NCBI GenBank assembly: GCA_018334675.1
Contig: JAGXLL010000006.1
Coordinates: forward strand, 1 to 43,355
Reading direction: 5' to 3'
Length of the DNA: 43,355 nucleotides
Source of the DNA: Bacteroidales bacterium
GTDB lineage: Bacteria; Bacteroidota; Bacteroidia; Bacteroidales; UBA12077
The first letter of the stretch is position 1; the number at the start of each line of letters is the position of its first letter. The notes under the pieces were generated by a model. The model did no database searches. It saw only the letters and a list, made by a program, of their open reading frames with translations, and was not told where the DNA came from. The position numbers were made by a program, and so were the translations under genes. Of this stretch, positions 8,373 through 17,857 are shown piece after piece.

Positions 8373-9923
8373 GTGAGTTCAGAATTAGTTATTGATGTTA
8401 CTTCCAAAGAGATTGTAATAGCACTCCTCGAGAATAAGCAGCTAGTTGAATTAAATAAGGAGAGAAGAAATCCGAAGTTTGCAGTTGGCGATGTTTACCT
8501 GGGAAAGGTAAAGCGTATTATACCCGGCCTGAACGCTGCATTCGTAGATGTTGGCTATTCACGGGATGCCTTTTTACATTATTTAGATTTGGGCCCCCAG
8601 TTCCGCTCGCTGGATAAGTTTCTAAAATCCTCGATGTCGCGGAAAAACAAGGCACCCACGCTTCAGCGGATGAAGTTGGAGAAAGACATCAATAAGAACG
8701 GTAAGATTTCTGAAGTCCTCTCCAATGGACAGAAAGTCATTGTTCAGATAGCCAAGGAACCCATCTCCACCAAGGGTCCGCGGTTAAGCTCAGAGTTGTC
8801 CCTTGCCGGGAGGAACCTGGTTTTAATTCCCTTCTCCGATAAGATCTCCATTTCTCAGCGCATCAAGAGCACCGATGAACGCAAGCGGCTCAAGCGGCTG
8901 ATCAAGAGTATCAAACCCAAGAATTTTGGGGTGATCATCCGAACCGTCGCTGAAGGCAAAAAGGTAGCTGTATTGGACCGCGAGTTGCGGGGTTTGCTGA
9001 AGAAGTGGGAGGCTTCTTTCTCCCAGCTTTATCAGGCTACCCCTCCTAAGCTGGTGCTCAGTGAGCTGGACCGTACCTCTGCTCTGCTCCGGGATCTGCT
9101 CAATGTGTCCTTTTCCAATGTCTATGTCAACGATGCCACTTTTTACCATGAGATAAAGGATTACATTACCACGATCGCCCCGGAGAAGAAGAACATCGTC
9201 AAACTGTACGACGGACCCACCCCCATCTTCGATCAATTCGGTATTTCCAAGCAGATCAAGGCGCTTTTCGGACGCACCGTATCGTTTAAAAACGGTGCTT
9301 ACCTGATCATTGAGCATACCGAAGCCCTGCATGCCATTGATGTGAACAGCGGCAACCGTTCCAAGCTGGGGCAGGATCAGGAGACCAATGCCCTGGAAGT
9401 AAACCTGGCTGCTGCCCGGGAGATAGCCCGGCAGCTGCGCCTGCGCGATATGGGCGGCATCATCGTGGTGGACTTCATCGACATGAACACCAATGAGAAT
9501 AAGCAGAAACTCTTTGAAAAGATGAAGGAAGAGATGAAGGTCGACCGCACCAAGCACAATATCCTTCCGCTGACCAAATTTGGGCTCATGCAGATCACCC
9601 GCCAGCGCGTGAGGCCGGAGATGAATATCCAAACCGTGGAGAAATGCCCCACATGCCACGGTACCGGAGAAGTACGGCCCGCCGTTTTGCTGGTCGACGA
9701 AATAGAAAATTATCTGAAGTACCTGGTGAAAGACCTCGGGTACAAGAACCTCACCCTCAAGGCCCATCCTTATATAACCGGATACTTGAAGTACGGATTC
9801 CCTTCCCGGCGTTGGAGATGGCAGATCAAACATGGTGTATGGCTCCGCATCAAGGGATCCGAAGCTTACGATTTTCTTTACTACAGTTTCTTCAACCGCA
9901 AGAATGAACGCATCGAGGAGTGA
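8373..9923 (+). CDS. rng: Ribonuclease G/E family endoribonuclease
   Basis: This 516-residue enzyme cleaves single-stranded A/U-rich RNA and helps mature rRNA and decay mRNA. An S1 RNA-binding domain occupies residues ~38-130 (GDVYLGKVKRIIPGLNAAFVDVG). The DNase I-like catalytic centre has Asp323 (HAIDVNSGNR) and Asp367 (GGIIVVDFIDM), which bind magnesium. The Zn-link CPTCHGTG has Cys425 and Cys428 for tetramer formation. The start is GTG at 8373, since no in-frame ATG lies between the hairpin and the S1 domain. The S1 domain has a Lys-rich insert after LHYLDLGPQFRSLDK, as is common in Bacteroidota RNase G. The C-terminal scaffold of RNase E is absent. Confidence 0.96.
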   Translation: MSSELVIDVTSKEIVIALLENKQLVELNKERRNPKFAVGDVYLGKVKRIIPGLNAAFVDVGYSRDAFLHYLDLGPQFRSLDKFLKSSMSRKNKAPTLQRMKLEKDINKNGKISEVLSNGQKVIVQIAKEPISTKGPRLSSELSLAGRNLVLIPFSDKISISQRIKSTDERKRLKRLIKSIKPKNFGVIIRTVAEGKKVAVLDRELRGLLKKWEASFSQLYQATPPKLVLSELDRTSALLRDLLNVSFSNVYVNDATFYHEIKDYITTIAPEKKNIVKLYDGPTPIFDQFGISKQIKALFGRTVSFKNGAYLIIEHTEALHAIDVNSGNRSKLGQDQETNALEVNLAAAREIARQLRLRDMGGIIVVDFIDMNTNENKQKLFEKMKEEMKVDRTKHNILPLTKFGLMQITRQRVRPEMNIQTVEKCPTCHGTGEVRPAVLLVDEIENYLKYLVKDLGYKNLTLKAHPYITGYLKYGFPSRRWRWQIKHGVWLRIKGSEAYDFLYYSFFNRKNERIEE

Positions 9924-10076
9924 ATCATCGGGTGAGCGCCTCCTCCCTCATTGGTTCCACGCCTTTTTGTTGGAAGGTCTCTCCCCTAAATTTTAGCCAG
10001 TGTATCTGATCCTGCCTGGCTGAATCACTTTTGTCGGCGTGAGGGCCATTTATCAATCCCTAAACATATGTTCATG

Positions 10077-10107
10077 TTTGTTGTTGACAAATTATGTATT
10101 AATTTTG
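10077..10107 (+). promoter_or_regulatory. dsbD promoter
   Basis: TTTG (10077-10080), a 19-base spacer and TAATTTTG (10100-10107) match the Bacteroidota consensus exactly. Transcription would begin near 10113, about 120 bases before the chosen ATG at 10233. This argues against any start codon upstream of ~10113 and for a long leader. Confidence 0.75.
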
Positions 10108-10232
10108 CGCATTAACCTTTGTTCAGACCAACTGAACCAAACGGAAAAATTAGGTGTAAGGTTAAACTCCATGATCCGACAAAGGTTTTACATATGTTTT
10201 GTCATCCATCTTCAAATAAAACTTGTAAACTG

Positions 10233-12311
10233 ATGAAAAAAGTTTTTCTATCCCTATTTATATCAATTATGACTCTGACCACGATTGGTCAGGTTGTTGA
10301 CCCCGTCGACTGGACCTATCAGGTGGAAAGAGGGGAAGACCAGACCGCTACCCTGGTGTTTAAAGCTAATATTGATGCAAACTGGCACCTTTATTCCCAG
10401 AATTTTGCGGCAGGGGGTCCCATTCGTACCACATTTCATTTTGATGAATCGCCCCATTATAAATTGGTGGGTGAGACCTCGGAGCATCCTGAACCTAAGG
10501 AGGAATATGATGAGACCTTTGGCATGGATGTAAAGTGGTTCAGCGATCAGGCTACATTCCGTCAGGAGGTCGATCTGCAAACACAAAAGGCGTTTGATAT
10601 ATCGGGCAACATTGAATATCAGGTATGTCAGGAGGACAAGTGCGTGTATTTCAATCCCTCCTTCACTTTCAACATACCTGGAGAAGGTACAGCTGAGGCC
10701 CGGGGAGCAGAAAGTGATCAGCAGGCAGACGAAGAAACCGGTTTGGCCGGTGAGGTACAGCAGGATACAGAGGAGGCCACAGCCGCTGATGCAGCTGCAG
10801 CTGCAGAGGGAGGACCTAAAGAGACCGATCAGGCAACAGTAGGAACAGGTGATATAACAGAGGGCCGTTCTTTGCTCGGGTTTTTTCTGTTGTCGGTGGT
10901 CTTTGGACTGGCCGGTATCTTAACCCCCTGTGTGTTTCCTATGATCCCCATGACCGTATCTTTCTTCATGCAGGAATCTTCGAGCCGTGTCAGCGGGGTG
11001 ATCAAAGCCCTGATATTCGGATTGTCTGTAATCGTTCTTTATACCAGCGTAGGCATCATCGTCTCGCTGACCAGTGCTGGAGCAGATTTCACTACCACCC
11101 TGGGTACTCATTGGCTGCCCAATTCATTGTTCTTCCTGCTTTTTTTGACATTCGCCGCTTCTTTTTTCGGGCTGTTTGAGATCGTACTGCCTTCCGGGCT
11201 GGCCAACAAGGCCGACAAACAGGTCGACAAAGGCGGTTTTCTGGCTTCATTCTTCATGGCCCTGACCCTGGTGATCGTTTCCTTCTCCTGTACCGGCCCG
11301 ATCGTAGGAGCCCTGTTGGTCAAGGCCGTGGGAGGAAGTGTGGTTGAGCCCACAGTGGGTATGTTCGGTTTTGCATTAGGATTTGGTGTTCCCTTTACTT
11401 TGCTGGCCATCTTCCCCGGCTGGCTTAAGAAGATGCCCAAATCCGGCGGCTGGATGAACTCGGTGAAGGTGGTACTGGCCTTCATCATCCTGGCTTTTGC
11501 CTTCAAGTTCCTCTCCAACATCGATCAGAACTACCACCTGAACCTGTTGAGCCGGGATCTGTACTTATCCATCTGGATTGCCATATTTGCCATGCTGGGT
11601 ATGTACCTGCTGGGTAAGATCAAGCTGCCCGGTGATTCCGATCTAAAGCAGGTATCGGTATTACGGATGGTGCTGGCCATAGCATCCTTTAGTTTTGCCA
11701 TATACCTTGTTCCCGGATTGTTTGGGGCCAACCTGAGTTCCATATCCGGATTGCTCCCGCCCAAGTCGGCCCAGAATTTTGAACTGCAGGCAGGTCCTGC
11801 CCAGGTTGGCGGAGGGGGCGCTTCCAGCAGCACCATGTGTGGAGATGCCAGATATGCCGATTTTCTCCATTTGCCTTATAGCATCCAGGGATACTTTGCA
11901 TACGAGCAGGGCATGGAATGTGCTAAAGAACTGGATAAGCCTGCTCTGGTATACTTTACCGGGCATTCCTGCAGCAACTGCAAAAAGATGCAGGCGGAGG
12001 TGTGGTCGGACCCGGCGGTTCAGAAACGCCTGCAGGAGGATTATGTGCTGATTGCCCTGTATATTGATGATAAGAAAAAGCTGCCCGAGTCGGAGTGGAT
12101 GAAATCAGAGTATGACGGAAAGGTGAAAAAGACCCTGGGTAAGAAAAATGCAGCTTTTCAGATTGAGCGGTTCAATGTCAATACACAGCCCTATTACAGG
12201 GTACTTACTCCCAATGGTGAGGAAGTGGGAGAATCGATGGGCTATACCACCAAGCCACAGGAATTCATCAACTGGCTCGATCAAGGGGTGGAACAAGTCG
12301 AGCAAAAATAG
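10233..12311 (+). CDS. dsbD: Thiol:disulfide interchange protein DsbD
   Basis: This 692-residue inner-membrane protein carries electrons from cytoplasmic thioredoxin to periplasmic partners. A signal peptide (MKKVFLSLFISIMTLTTIGQ) leads into a DsbD-alpha-like domain with the Cys pair CQEDKC (132/137). An Ala/Glu-rich linker follows (~165-205). The multi-helix domain has Cys233 in ILTPCVFPMIPM and Cys353 in SFSCTGPIVG, the redox pair of the CcdA-like core. The C-terminal thioredoxin domain has the active site CSNC (580-583). ATG 10233 is chosen because it starts the signal peptide; an upstream in-frame ATG at 10119 gives a non-hydrophobic leader. All three redox pairs are intact. Confidence 0.95.
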   Translation: MKKVFLSLFISIMTLTTIGQVVDPVDWTYQVERGEDQTATLVFKANIDANWHLYSQNFAAGGPIRTTFHFDESPHYKLVGETSEHPEPKEEYDETFGMDVKWFSDQATFRQEVDLQTQKAFDISGNIEYQVCQEDKCVYFNPSFTFNIPGEGTAEARGAESDQQADEETGLAGEVQQDTEEATAADAAAAAEGGPKETDQATVGTGDITEGRSLLGFFLLSVVFGLAGILTPCVFPMIPMTVSFFMQESSSRVSGVIKALIFGLSVIVLYTSVGIIVSLTSAGADFTTTLGTHWLPNSLFFLLFLTFAASFFGLFEIVLPSGLANKADKQVDKGGFLASFFMALTLVIVSFSCTGPIVGALLVKAVGGSVVEPTVGMFGFALGFGVPFTLLAIFPGWLKKMPKSGGWMNSVKVVLAFIILAFAFKFLSNIDQNYHLNLLSRDLYLSIWIAIFAMLGMYLLGKIKLPGDSDLKQVSVLRMVLAIASFSFAIYLVPGLFGANLSSISGLLPPKSAQNFELQAGPAQVGGGGASSSTMCGDARYADFLHLPYSIQGYFAYEQGMECAKELDKPALVYFTGHSCSNCKKMQAEVWSDPAVQKRLQEDYVLIALYIDDKKKLPESEWMKSEYDGKVKKTLGKKNAAFQIERFNVNTQPYYRVLTPNGEEVGESMGYTTKPQEFINWLDQGVEQVEQK

Positions 12312-12345
12312 AGTCCAGAAGCCCTATATTGACGTCAATCCTACT

Positions 12346-12379
12346 CCCGGCCCGGATGCCTTCCGCGGCCGGGTTTTTT
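12346..12379 (+). terminator. dsbD terminator
   Basis: cccggcc (12346-12352) pairs with ggccggg (12367-12373), with further pairing of cgga/tccg inside, and is followed by six T. It lies 35 bases after the dsbD stop. Confidence 0.85.
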
Positions 12380-12405
12380 ATTTCTCCCCGTAAATGCTGT
12401 GCTCA

Positions 12406-12437
12406 TTTGCATATGTTGCTCAATTCCCCTATATTCG
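12406..12437 (+). promoter_or_regulatory. Probable promoter of the penicillin-acylase-family gene
   Basis: TTTG at 12406-12409 and TATATTCG at 12430-12437 (one mismatch from TAnnTTTG) are 20 bases apart. The start site would be near 12443, which supports ATG 12474 and leaves out the upstream in-frame ATG at 12399. Confidence 0.5.
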
Positions 12438-12473
12438 TTGGTAGTTTCAGTGATCATCCAAATTGTATTGCTC

Positions 12474-14882
12474 ATGCGAAAGTTACGTCGGATACTTCTC
12501 ATTATTGGCCTTGTTATTCTCCTGGCGCTCATTGCCGGAGGCGTTGTGATTCATCAAATCGGCCACCGGGCTTTACCCGATTACAATGAATCGATTCAGC
12601 TGAGCGGCATAAAACAGGATGTGACGGTGTTCCGCGATTCTGCTGCTATACCCCATGTTTATGCTCAGAATGAACAGGATCTGTACATGGCCACCGGCTA
12701 TTTGATGGCCCAGGACCGCCTGTGGCAGATGGATTTGCTGCGGCGTGTCACCCAGGGAAGGCTTTCTGAGATTTTCGGCAACAGCATGCTGGAAGATGAT
12801 CTGATCATGCGTTCGCTGAGGATACCTGATAAGTCAGAAAAAGTGCTGGCCCGATCCAGCGATCAGGTGATCGAGGCCCTCCAGGCTTTTTCTGAAGGAG
12901 TGAATGCTTACCTGAAGGAACAGGAAGGGTCCTTGCCCCCTGAGTTCTCCATACTGGGATATAAGCCGGAGCCCTGGAAGCCGGTTCATTCGATCAACCT
13001 GATTGGGTATATGGCCTGGGACCTGGCACCTGCCTGGCATGCCGAGGTGGTGATGAATAAGATAGCCGCCCGTGTGCCGCAGGAGAAATTTCAGCAGATG
13101 ATCCCCAGGCTGGAAGATCAGGATGCCTATGTGTATAATTCTCCGGAAGACCCTTCCACCATGACCGGTTCCTTGTCGATGTTGTTGGATCACTCCCGCA
13201 AGCTGGAAAGGATGGGCCTGAAAGTATTTACCGGCAGCAACAACTGGGCTGTCTCCGGCGAGAAAAGTTCTACCGGCAAGCCTTTATTTGCCAACGACAT
13301 GCACCTTGGTTTATTTGCACCGGGCATCTGGTACCAGGTACACCAGGTGATCGAAGGAGAGATGAATGTGACGGGAGTGGCCCTGCCCGGTCAGCCTCTT
13401 GTTATATCGGGTCATAACGATACCATTGCCTGGGGCATGACCAATGTGATGCTGGATGACATGGATTTTTACAGGGAGACCCTTCATCCGGAGGATTCCA
13501 CCCGCTATCTGCTCGATGGAGCGTGGAAGGAGATGAAGGTAGAACAGCAACGAATCGCAGTGAAAGGCGGGGATACCGCAACACGTAAAATTTATTACAC
13601 CCATCGCGGACCGGTCATCTCCCGTTTCAAGGATCTAAAGGAACAAACCCTTTCGATGAGATGGGTGGGCAATGAATACAGCAATGAATTGCGGGCCGTC
13701 TATCTTCTGAACCAGGCCGGCGACTGGGAAGATTTTACACATGCGGTTGAAAGTTTTAAGTCGATAAGTCAAAATATTGCTTATGCCGACCGAAACGGCA
13801 ACATTGGCCTGTATTGCTGTGCCGGGGTGCCTGTAAGGGAGGGCAATCCCGCTATGGTCTATCCCGGCGACACCAGCCTGTACGACTGGAAAGGCCTGGT
13901 GCCTTTCGGGGAACTGCCTCATCAGTATAATCCCAAAGACGGGATGGTCTCTTCAGCCAACAACAAAACCGTTAACCCCGATTATCCCCATTACATCAGC
14001 CACTGGTTTGACCTGGCTCCCCGCATCGACCGCATCCGTCAGATGCTGACGGCCCGGGAGAAGCTGAGTGTGAAAGATTTTACCGATATACAAAGCGATC
14101 GCCGTTCGCTGATGGTGCCCATCTTTAAGGATGAGATCCTGGAGGTGATGGGCAGCCGGAAAGGGCTGACCTCCCGCCAGGAAGAGGCGCTCAGCATGCT
14201 CAGGGAGTGGGATGGGGTTTATGGCCGGGAGCGTGCCGCGGCAGCCGTGTTTGAACAGTTTTATCTGAGTTTCCTGCACAACCTCATCCATGATGAACTG
14301 GGCGACGATCTGTATGATGAATACATAGGCAGTAAAATACTGGTTCGCAATTTGATGAAGAATGTATGGAACAATCCCGGATCTGACTGGTGCGATGATG
14401 TATCTACTGAGAACCGCCGGGAATCCTTTTCGGATATGGTAGAGAAAAGCTTTGAAGAGGCGGTGCAGGAGCTCACCCGAAAAATGGGGGAAGATACAGA
14501 AAAATGGGCATGGGGCAGGATTCACCGGCTCGAGTTGAAACATCCCATAGGGGGAGAAGTGCCGGCCTTAGACTTTATCTTCGCAATGAATCGGGGCCCT
14601 TATAAAGCAGGAGGCAGCTTTCATACGGTTTGCCCTTCCAGCTACCCCTTTGGCAATCCTTTTCATGTGAATCACGGGGCTTCCCATCGTCATGTTTATT
14701 CCACAGCTAACTGGGACAGTTCCCGGACCATCATTCCCACCGGAGCCTCCGGTATTCCAGCCAGCGAACATTATTGTGACCAGACCAAACGGTATATAAG
14801 GCGAGATTATAGACAAGATATTTTTGACAGAGAGCGGGTTAAGGAAAAGGTCCGGTACCGCATGAACATTTCCTCCCGGTAG
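12474..14882 (+). CDS. Penicillin acylase family (Ntn-hydrolase) protein
   Basis: This 802-residue protein begins with a basic N-terminus and one hydrophobic segment (ILLIIGLVILLALIAGGVVI), so it is exported or membrane-anchored. The family cleaves itself into alpha and beta chains; the scissile site is TGSNNWAVSG, where Ser255 would become the N-terminal nucleophile. Other family marks are RDSAAIPHVYAQNEQDLYMATGYLMAQDRLWQMD near the start (split here: the region spans residues ~44-80), ANDMHL shortly after the Ser, HRGPVIS, and the C-terminal NHGASHRHVYS. The family cleaves amides such as beta-lactam side chains or acyl-homoserine lactones; the natural substrate here is unknown. ATG 12474 fits the signal segment and the promoter. 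It stands alone between a terminator and the OsmC gene. Confidence 0.92.
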   Translation: MRKLRRILLIIGLVILLALIAGGVVIHQIGHRALPDYNESIQLSGIKQDVTVFRDSAAIPHVYAQNEQDLYMATGYLMAQDRLWQMDLLRRVTQGRLSEIFGNSMLEDDLIMRSLRIPDKSEKVLARSSDQVIEALQAFSEGVNAYLKEQEGSLPPEFSILGYKPEPWKPVHSINLIGYMAWDLAPAWHAEVVMNKIAARVPQEKFQQMIPRLEDQDAYVYNSPEDPSTMTGSLSMLLDHSRKLERMGLKVFTGSNNWAVSGEKSSTGKPLFANDMHLGLFAPGIWYQVHQVIEGEMNVTGVALPGQPLVISGHNDTIAWGMTNVMLDDMDFYRETLHPEDSTRYLLDGAWKEMKVEQQRIAVKGGDTATRKIYYTHRGPVISRFKDLKEQTLSMRWVGNEYSNELRAVYLLNQAGDWEDFTHAVESFKSISQNIAYADRNGNIGLYCCAGVPVREGNPAMVYPGDTSLYDWKGLVPFGELPHQYNPKDGMVSSANNKTVNPDYPHYISHWFDLAPRIDRIRQMLTAREKLSVKDFTDIQSDRRSLMVPIFKDEILEVMGSRKGLTSRQEEALSMLREWDGVYGRERAAAAVFEQFYLSFLHNLIHDELGDDLYDEYIGSKILVRNLMKNVWNNPGSDWCDDVSTENRRESFSDMVEKSFEEAVQELTRKMGEDTEKWAWGRIHRLELKHPIGGEVPALDFIFAMNRGPYKAGGSFHTVCPSSYPFGNPFHVNHGASHRHVYSTANWDSSRTIIPTGASGIPASEHYCDQTKRYIRRDYRQDIFDRERVKEKVRYRMNISSR

Positions 14883-15046
14883 GGTGTCGTTCTTTTTAAA
14901 AGATTTGGATTGAACAGCCCTGAAGATATCATAAGCCTCATGGTAGGTAATGAGGTGCTGTTATGAGATGGAAGAGAAAGGAACAGGAGGGCATCTTGTT
15001 ATATGTATATCTAACATCAAGTCTATAAAACCAAAAAACAAATATT

Positions 15047-15457
15047 ATGGAAAATTATCAGACCACGTATATGGGTGAATTGAGAACACAAATCACCCAC
15101 GATCGAAATAATCAGCGAATCACCACCGATGCCCCGGTCGACAACAAGGGCCAGGGCGAGTACTTTTCGCCTACCGATATGGTATCTTCCGCCCTTTGCA
15201 GTTGTATATTTACCATCATGGGCATCAAGGCACGTGAAAATGGTTTCACCATCGACGGGGCCAGCGCCACCACCACCAAGGTGATGCGAAATGATCCGCG
15301 CCGCATTGCAGAGATCCGCATCGAGTATGATTTCACCGGCCACGATCTGAACCAGGAGCAGAAAGATCTGCTGCGTGAGCTGGTCCATGCCAGTCCGGTG
15401 CCCCGCAGCCTGCATCCCGACATCAAACAGGATGTAAAACTGAAGTTTAAAGCCTAA
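15047..15457 (+). CDS. OsmC-family protein lacking the second active-site cysteine
   Basis: This 136-residue protein has the OsmC/Ohr fold: AFSPTD-like FSPTDMVSSALCSCIFTIMG with Cys51 and Cys53 near the first cysteine position, then central helices and NPRRIAEI-like NDPRRIAEIRIEY. OsmC proteins reduce organic peroxides with two cysteines. At the second site, where relatives have a CPV-x-x-SL motif, this protein has SPVPRSL with Ser116. It may therefore work by a one-cysteine route or not be a peroxidase. It is followed by a terminator and is probably a single-gene unit; I see no clear promoter in the 164 bases before it, only a short hairpin (cctcat/atgagg, 14936-14955). Confidence 0.9.
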   Translation: MENYQTTYMGELRTQITHDRNNQRITTDAPVDNKGQGEYFSPTDMVSSALCSCIFTIMGIKARENGFTIDGASATTTKVMRNDPRRIAEIRIEYDFTGHDLNQEQKDLLRELVHASPVPRSLHPDIKQDVKLKFKA

Positions 15458-15510
15458 CAGGTTTTCAGCCGTTGGAGCAGGAGCCATAACAAACAGAAGC
15501 ATCCATAAAC

Positions 15511-15545
15511 AAAAGCCTGACAATGTTCATCATGTCAGGCTTTTT
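15511..15545. terminator. Bidirectional terminator between OsmC gene and fabD
   Basis: A perfect 12-base stem (aaaagcctgaca 15511-15522; tgtcaggctttt 15533-15544) with a 10-base loop has T runs on both strands. It serves the converging OsmC (+) and fabD (-) genes. Confidence 0.9.
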
Positions 15546-15605
15546 GCTTGATTGGCTTTTTTGGACAATGGCCCGCAGTATGGAAGGGAGAATTGCCTTC
15601 TTATT

Positions 15606-16478
15606 TTAGGCGCTTTGAACCGGCACCTGGCGGTCCACTTTTTTGATCAATCCTTGCAGGACCTTGCCGGGACCTACCTCAGTGAAAGATGCTGCTTTGT
15701 CTTTGAGCATGTTTTCCACGGTTTGAGTCCATTTGACCGGTGAGGTGAGCTGTTTAACCAGGTTCTCCATGATTTGGGAGGGATCGCTCGAGGCAGCGGC
15801 AGTAGCATTTTGGTATACGGGGCATACCGGTTTGCTGAAGCGGGTCTCGTGGATGGCTTGCTCCAGCTCTTTCCTGGCTGGCTCCATCAAAGGCGAGTGG
15901 AATGCACCCCCAACCTTAAGCTTGAGGGCCCGTTTGGCTCCCATCTCCTTCAATATCTCTACGGCTTCATCAATGCCTTTCATAGAGCCGGATATAACGA
16001 TCTGTCCCGGACTGTTGTAATTGGCGGGAACCACTATCTCGCTGATTTGCTGGCACACTTTCTCTACCGTCTGATCGTCCAGCCCCATAATGGCTGCCAT
16101 GGTGGATGGCTCAAGCTCACAGGCTTTCTGCATGGCTTGGGCCCGCTGGCTGACCAGCCGCAGCCCGTCCTCGAACGAGAGGGCGCCATTGGCCACCAGG
16201 GCGGAGAATTCTCCCAGAGAATGACCGGCTACCATGCCGGGTTGGAAATTACCCAGGGTTTTGGCCAGAATCACTGAATGCAGAAAGATCGCTGGCTGGG
16301 TGACTTTGGTTTGCTTCAGGTCTTCATCGGTACCCGCAAACATCACATCGGTGATGTTGAAGCCCAGAATCTTATTGGCCTGGTCGAACAGCTGGCGGCC
16401 TGTTTCACTGTGATCGTACAATTCTTTGCCCATACCTACATATTGGGCTCCCTGTCCGGGAAATACATATGCTTTCAT
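15606..16478 (-). CDS. fabD: Malonyl-CoA:ACP transacylase FabD
   Basis: This 290-residue enzyme moves malonyl from CoA to acyl carrier protein for fatty-acid synthesis. It has the N-terminal FPGQGAQYVGMGKEL, the nucleophile elbow GHSLGEFSALV with the catalytic Ser, the malonate-binding Arg in QRAQAMQKA, the catalytic His in GGAFHSPLMEPA, and the C-terminal EVGPGKVLQGL. Length is normal. It is 92 bases downstream of folE on the same strand, so it may be cotranscribed with queD-folE or have its own promoter (a weak TATTTTCG at 16522-16529 on the minus strand). Confidence 0.97.
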   Translation of the reverse strand: MKAYVFPGQGAQYVGMGKELYDHSETGRQLFDQANKILGFNITDVMFAGTDEDLKQTKVTQPAIFLHSVILAKTLGNFQPGMVAGHSLGEFSALVANGALSFEDGLRLVSQRAQAMQKACELEPSTMAAIMGLDDQTVEKVCQQISEIVVPANYNSPGQIVISGSMKGIDEAVEILKEMGAKRALKLKVGGAFHSPLMEPARKELEQAIHETRFSKPVCPVYQNATAAASSDPSQIMENLVKQLTSPVKWTQTVENMLKDKAASFTEVGPGKVLQGLIKKVDRQVPVQSA

Positions 16479-16570
16479 AGACGCTTCGCTTTTGATTGGT
16501 TGCCTTTGATGATTCAGAGGGCGAAAATAAACAATTTTCTCAATTGTTCCATGTCACTTCAAAGGCTGAC

Positions 16571-17209
16571 TCAGTGCAGCTGAGAGCCTATGAGGTGGGT
16601 AAACTCTTCCCGGGTCTTTGTCTCCCTTAAAAAGGCCCCGGTGAAAGCCGATGTGGTGGTGACAGAATTTTGTTTCTGAACGCCCCGCATCTGCATGCAC
16701 ATATGATGGGCTTCGATGACAACCGCTACGCCCATCGGGCGAAGGGTTTCCTGAATGGTGTCGCGGATTTGCATGGTCAGGCGTTCCTGAACCTGCAGCC
16801 TGCGGGCAAAAGCTTCCACCACATGGGCGATCTTGCTGAGTCCCGTGATGTACTTATCAGGTATATAAGCAACATGTGCTTTCCCGTAAAACGGGATCAT
16901 ATGGTGCTCACACATGGAATAGAGCTCAATATCCTTAACGATCACCATCTCTTTATAATCTTCCTGAAACTTCGCCGACCGAATGATCTCTGTGGGGTCG
17001 ATGTTGAGTCCTTTGTTGAGAAATTGCATGGATTTTGCCACACGCAGGGGGGTATCTACCAGCCCTTCCCTTTCCGGGTCTTCACCTAACAGTTTGAGGA
17101 TTTCCTTATAGTGCTCGGCCAGCTTTTGGGTTTTCTCGTCATCCCAGACTTCTACCCTGGAATATCCACTGTTGTTGAGGTCGCCAAAACCATTGTTTAC
17201 TATTTCCAT
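16571..17209 (-). CDS. folE: GTP cyclohydrolase I FolE
   Basis: This 212-residue enzyme converts GTP to dihydroneopterin triphosphate, the first step of folate, and of queuosine through QueD. The zinc-binding [14 protein letters not shown] and [10 protein letters not shown] segments carry the Cys-His-Cys ligands, and the substrate-binding [26 protein letters not shown] is intact, as is [12 protein letters not shown]. It starts 11 bases after the queD stop, so the two genes form a unit. An N-terminal extension of ~20 residues ([20 protein letters not shown]) before the conserved core is usual for the phylum. Confidence 0.97.
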   Translation of the reverse strand: MEIVNNGFGDLNNSGYSRVEVWDDEKTQKLAEHYKEILKLLGEDPEREGLVDTPLRVAKSMQFLNKGLNIDPTEIIRSAKFQEDYKEMVIVKDIELYSMCEHHMIPFYGKAHVAYIPDKYITGLSKIAHVVEAFARRLQVQERLTMQIRDTIQETLRPMGVAVVIEAHHMCMQMRGVQKQNSVTTTSAFTGAFLRETKTREEFTHLIGSQLH

Positions 17210-17220
17210 AATGGGTGATT

Positions 17221-17637
17221 TTATTTACCGTAATATTCGACAAAATTGTTTTCCGTTTCGGTGATCTTGATGCGGTGCAACTGGATGCCCAGCATGCTGA
17301 CAGGCTGTTCCAGTACTTCCCAGATGGCCACCGCCAGATTCTCCGTGGATGCCAGTTTGCCCTGCATGAAATCAACTTCCGTGTTCATGTTCTTGTGATC
17401 AATCTTCTCGATCACATATTCACGGATGACTTTGCTGAGCTCTTTGATGTTGATGACAAAACCGGTTTCCGGATTGATCTCTCCTTTAACCGTCACAAAG
17501 AGTTCATAATTGTGCCCGTGCCAGTTGGGATTGGAACAGGGACCGAAGACCTCCATGTTCTTATCATTGTCCCATTCAGCCCTGAAAAGCCGGTGGGCGG
17601 CACTGAAACGTTCACGACGTGTAATAAAGGTTTCCAT
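17221..17637 (-). CDS. queD: 6-carboxytetrahydropterin synthase QueD (PTPS family)
   Basis: This 138-residue enzyme turns the FolE product into 6-carboxy-5,6,7,8-tetrahydropterin for queuosine, or in relatives makes 6-pyruvoyl-tetrahydropterin. The zinc histidines are in RFSAAHRL and HGHNYEL, the catalytic Cys in [12 protein letters not shown], and the catalytic His/Glu in the KIDHKNMN and [12 protein letters not shown] segments. The start [15 protein letters not shown] at 17637 begins directly before the first strand; a further in-frame ATG at 17667 would add ten unneeded residues. folE follows after 11 bases, and tgt in this window uses the later product, so a queuosine role is likely. Confidence 0.94.
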   Translation of the reverse strand: METFITRRERFSAAHRLFRAEWDNDKNMEVFGPCSNPNWHGHNYELFVTVKGEINPETGFVINIKELSKVIREYVIEKIDHKNMNTEVDFMQGKLASTENLAVAIWEVLEQPVSMLGIQLHRIKITETENNFVEYYGK

Positions 17638-17811
17638 AGGAATATTTTTTCCGTGAAGCTTTCTCACATCAAAAGAACAATTTTTTTATAACAAATCCAA
17701 GACTCTTTAACAAGCCAAAGGCGGGTTTTGCTGATTATACCCGATGCCTGGCTTCTTTTGAGCTGGCGGCAATTGGGCAGGCCTTGTGCATGTTTATGTG
17801 AATTTTTACTT

Positions 17812-17838
17812 TTTGCATGGGATAGTTTTATAAATTCG
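17812..17838 (+). promoter_or_regulatory. Weak candidate promoter for hldD
   Basis: TAAATTCG (17831-17838) is one base from TAnnTTTG, and TTTG stands at 17812-17815, but the spacer of 15 is shorter than the usual 19-21. A partial hairpin with internal loops (17714-17752) lies upstream in the 220-base queD/hldD gap. Confidence 0.3.
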
Positions 17839-17857
17839 TAGGCTAAAACGAAAGCAT

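Noticed and set aside
8823..9833. 336-codon minus-strand frame
   Set aside because: Antisense to RNase G, whose catalytic residues are all present.
10119..10232. N-terminal extension of DsbD
   Set aside because: The 38 extra residues are polar and precede a normal signal peptide; they lie in the leader after the promoter.
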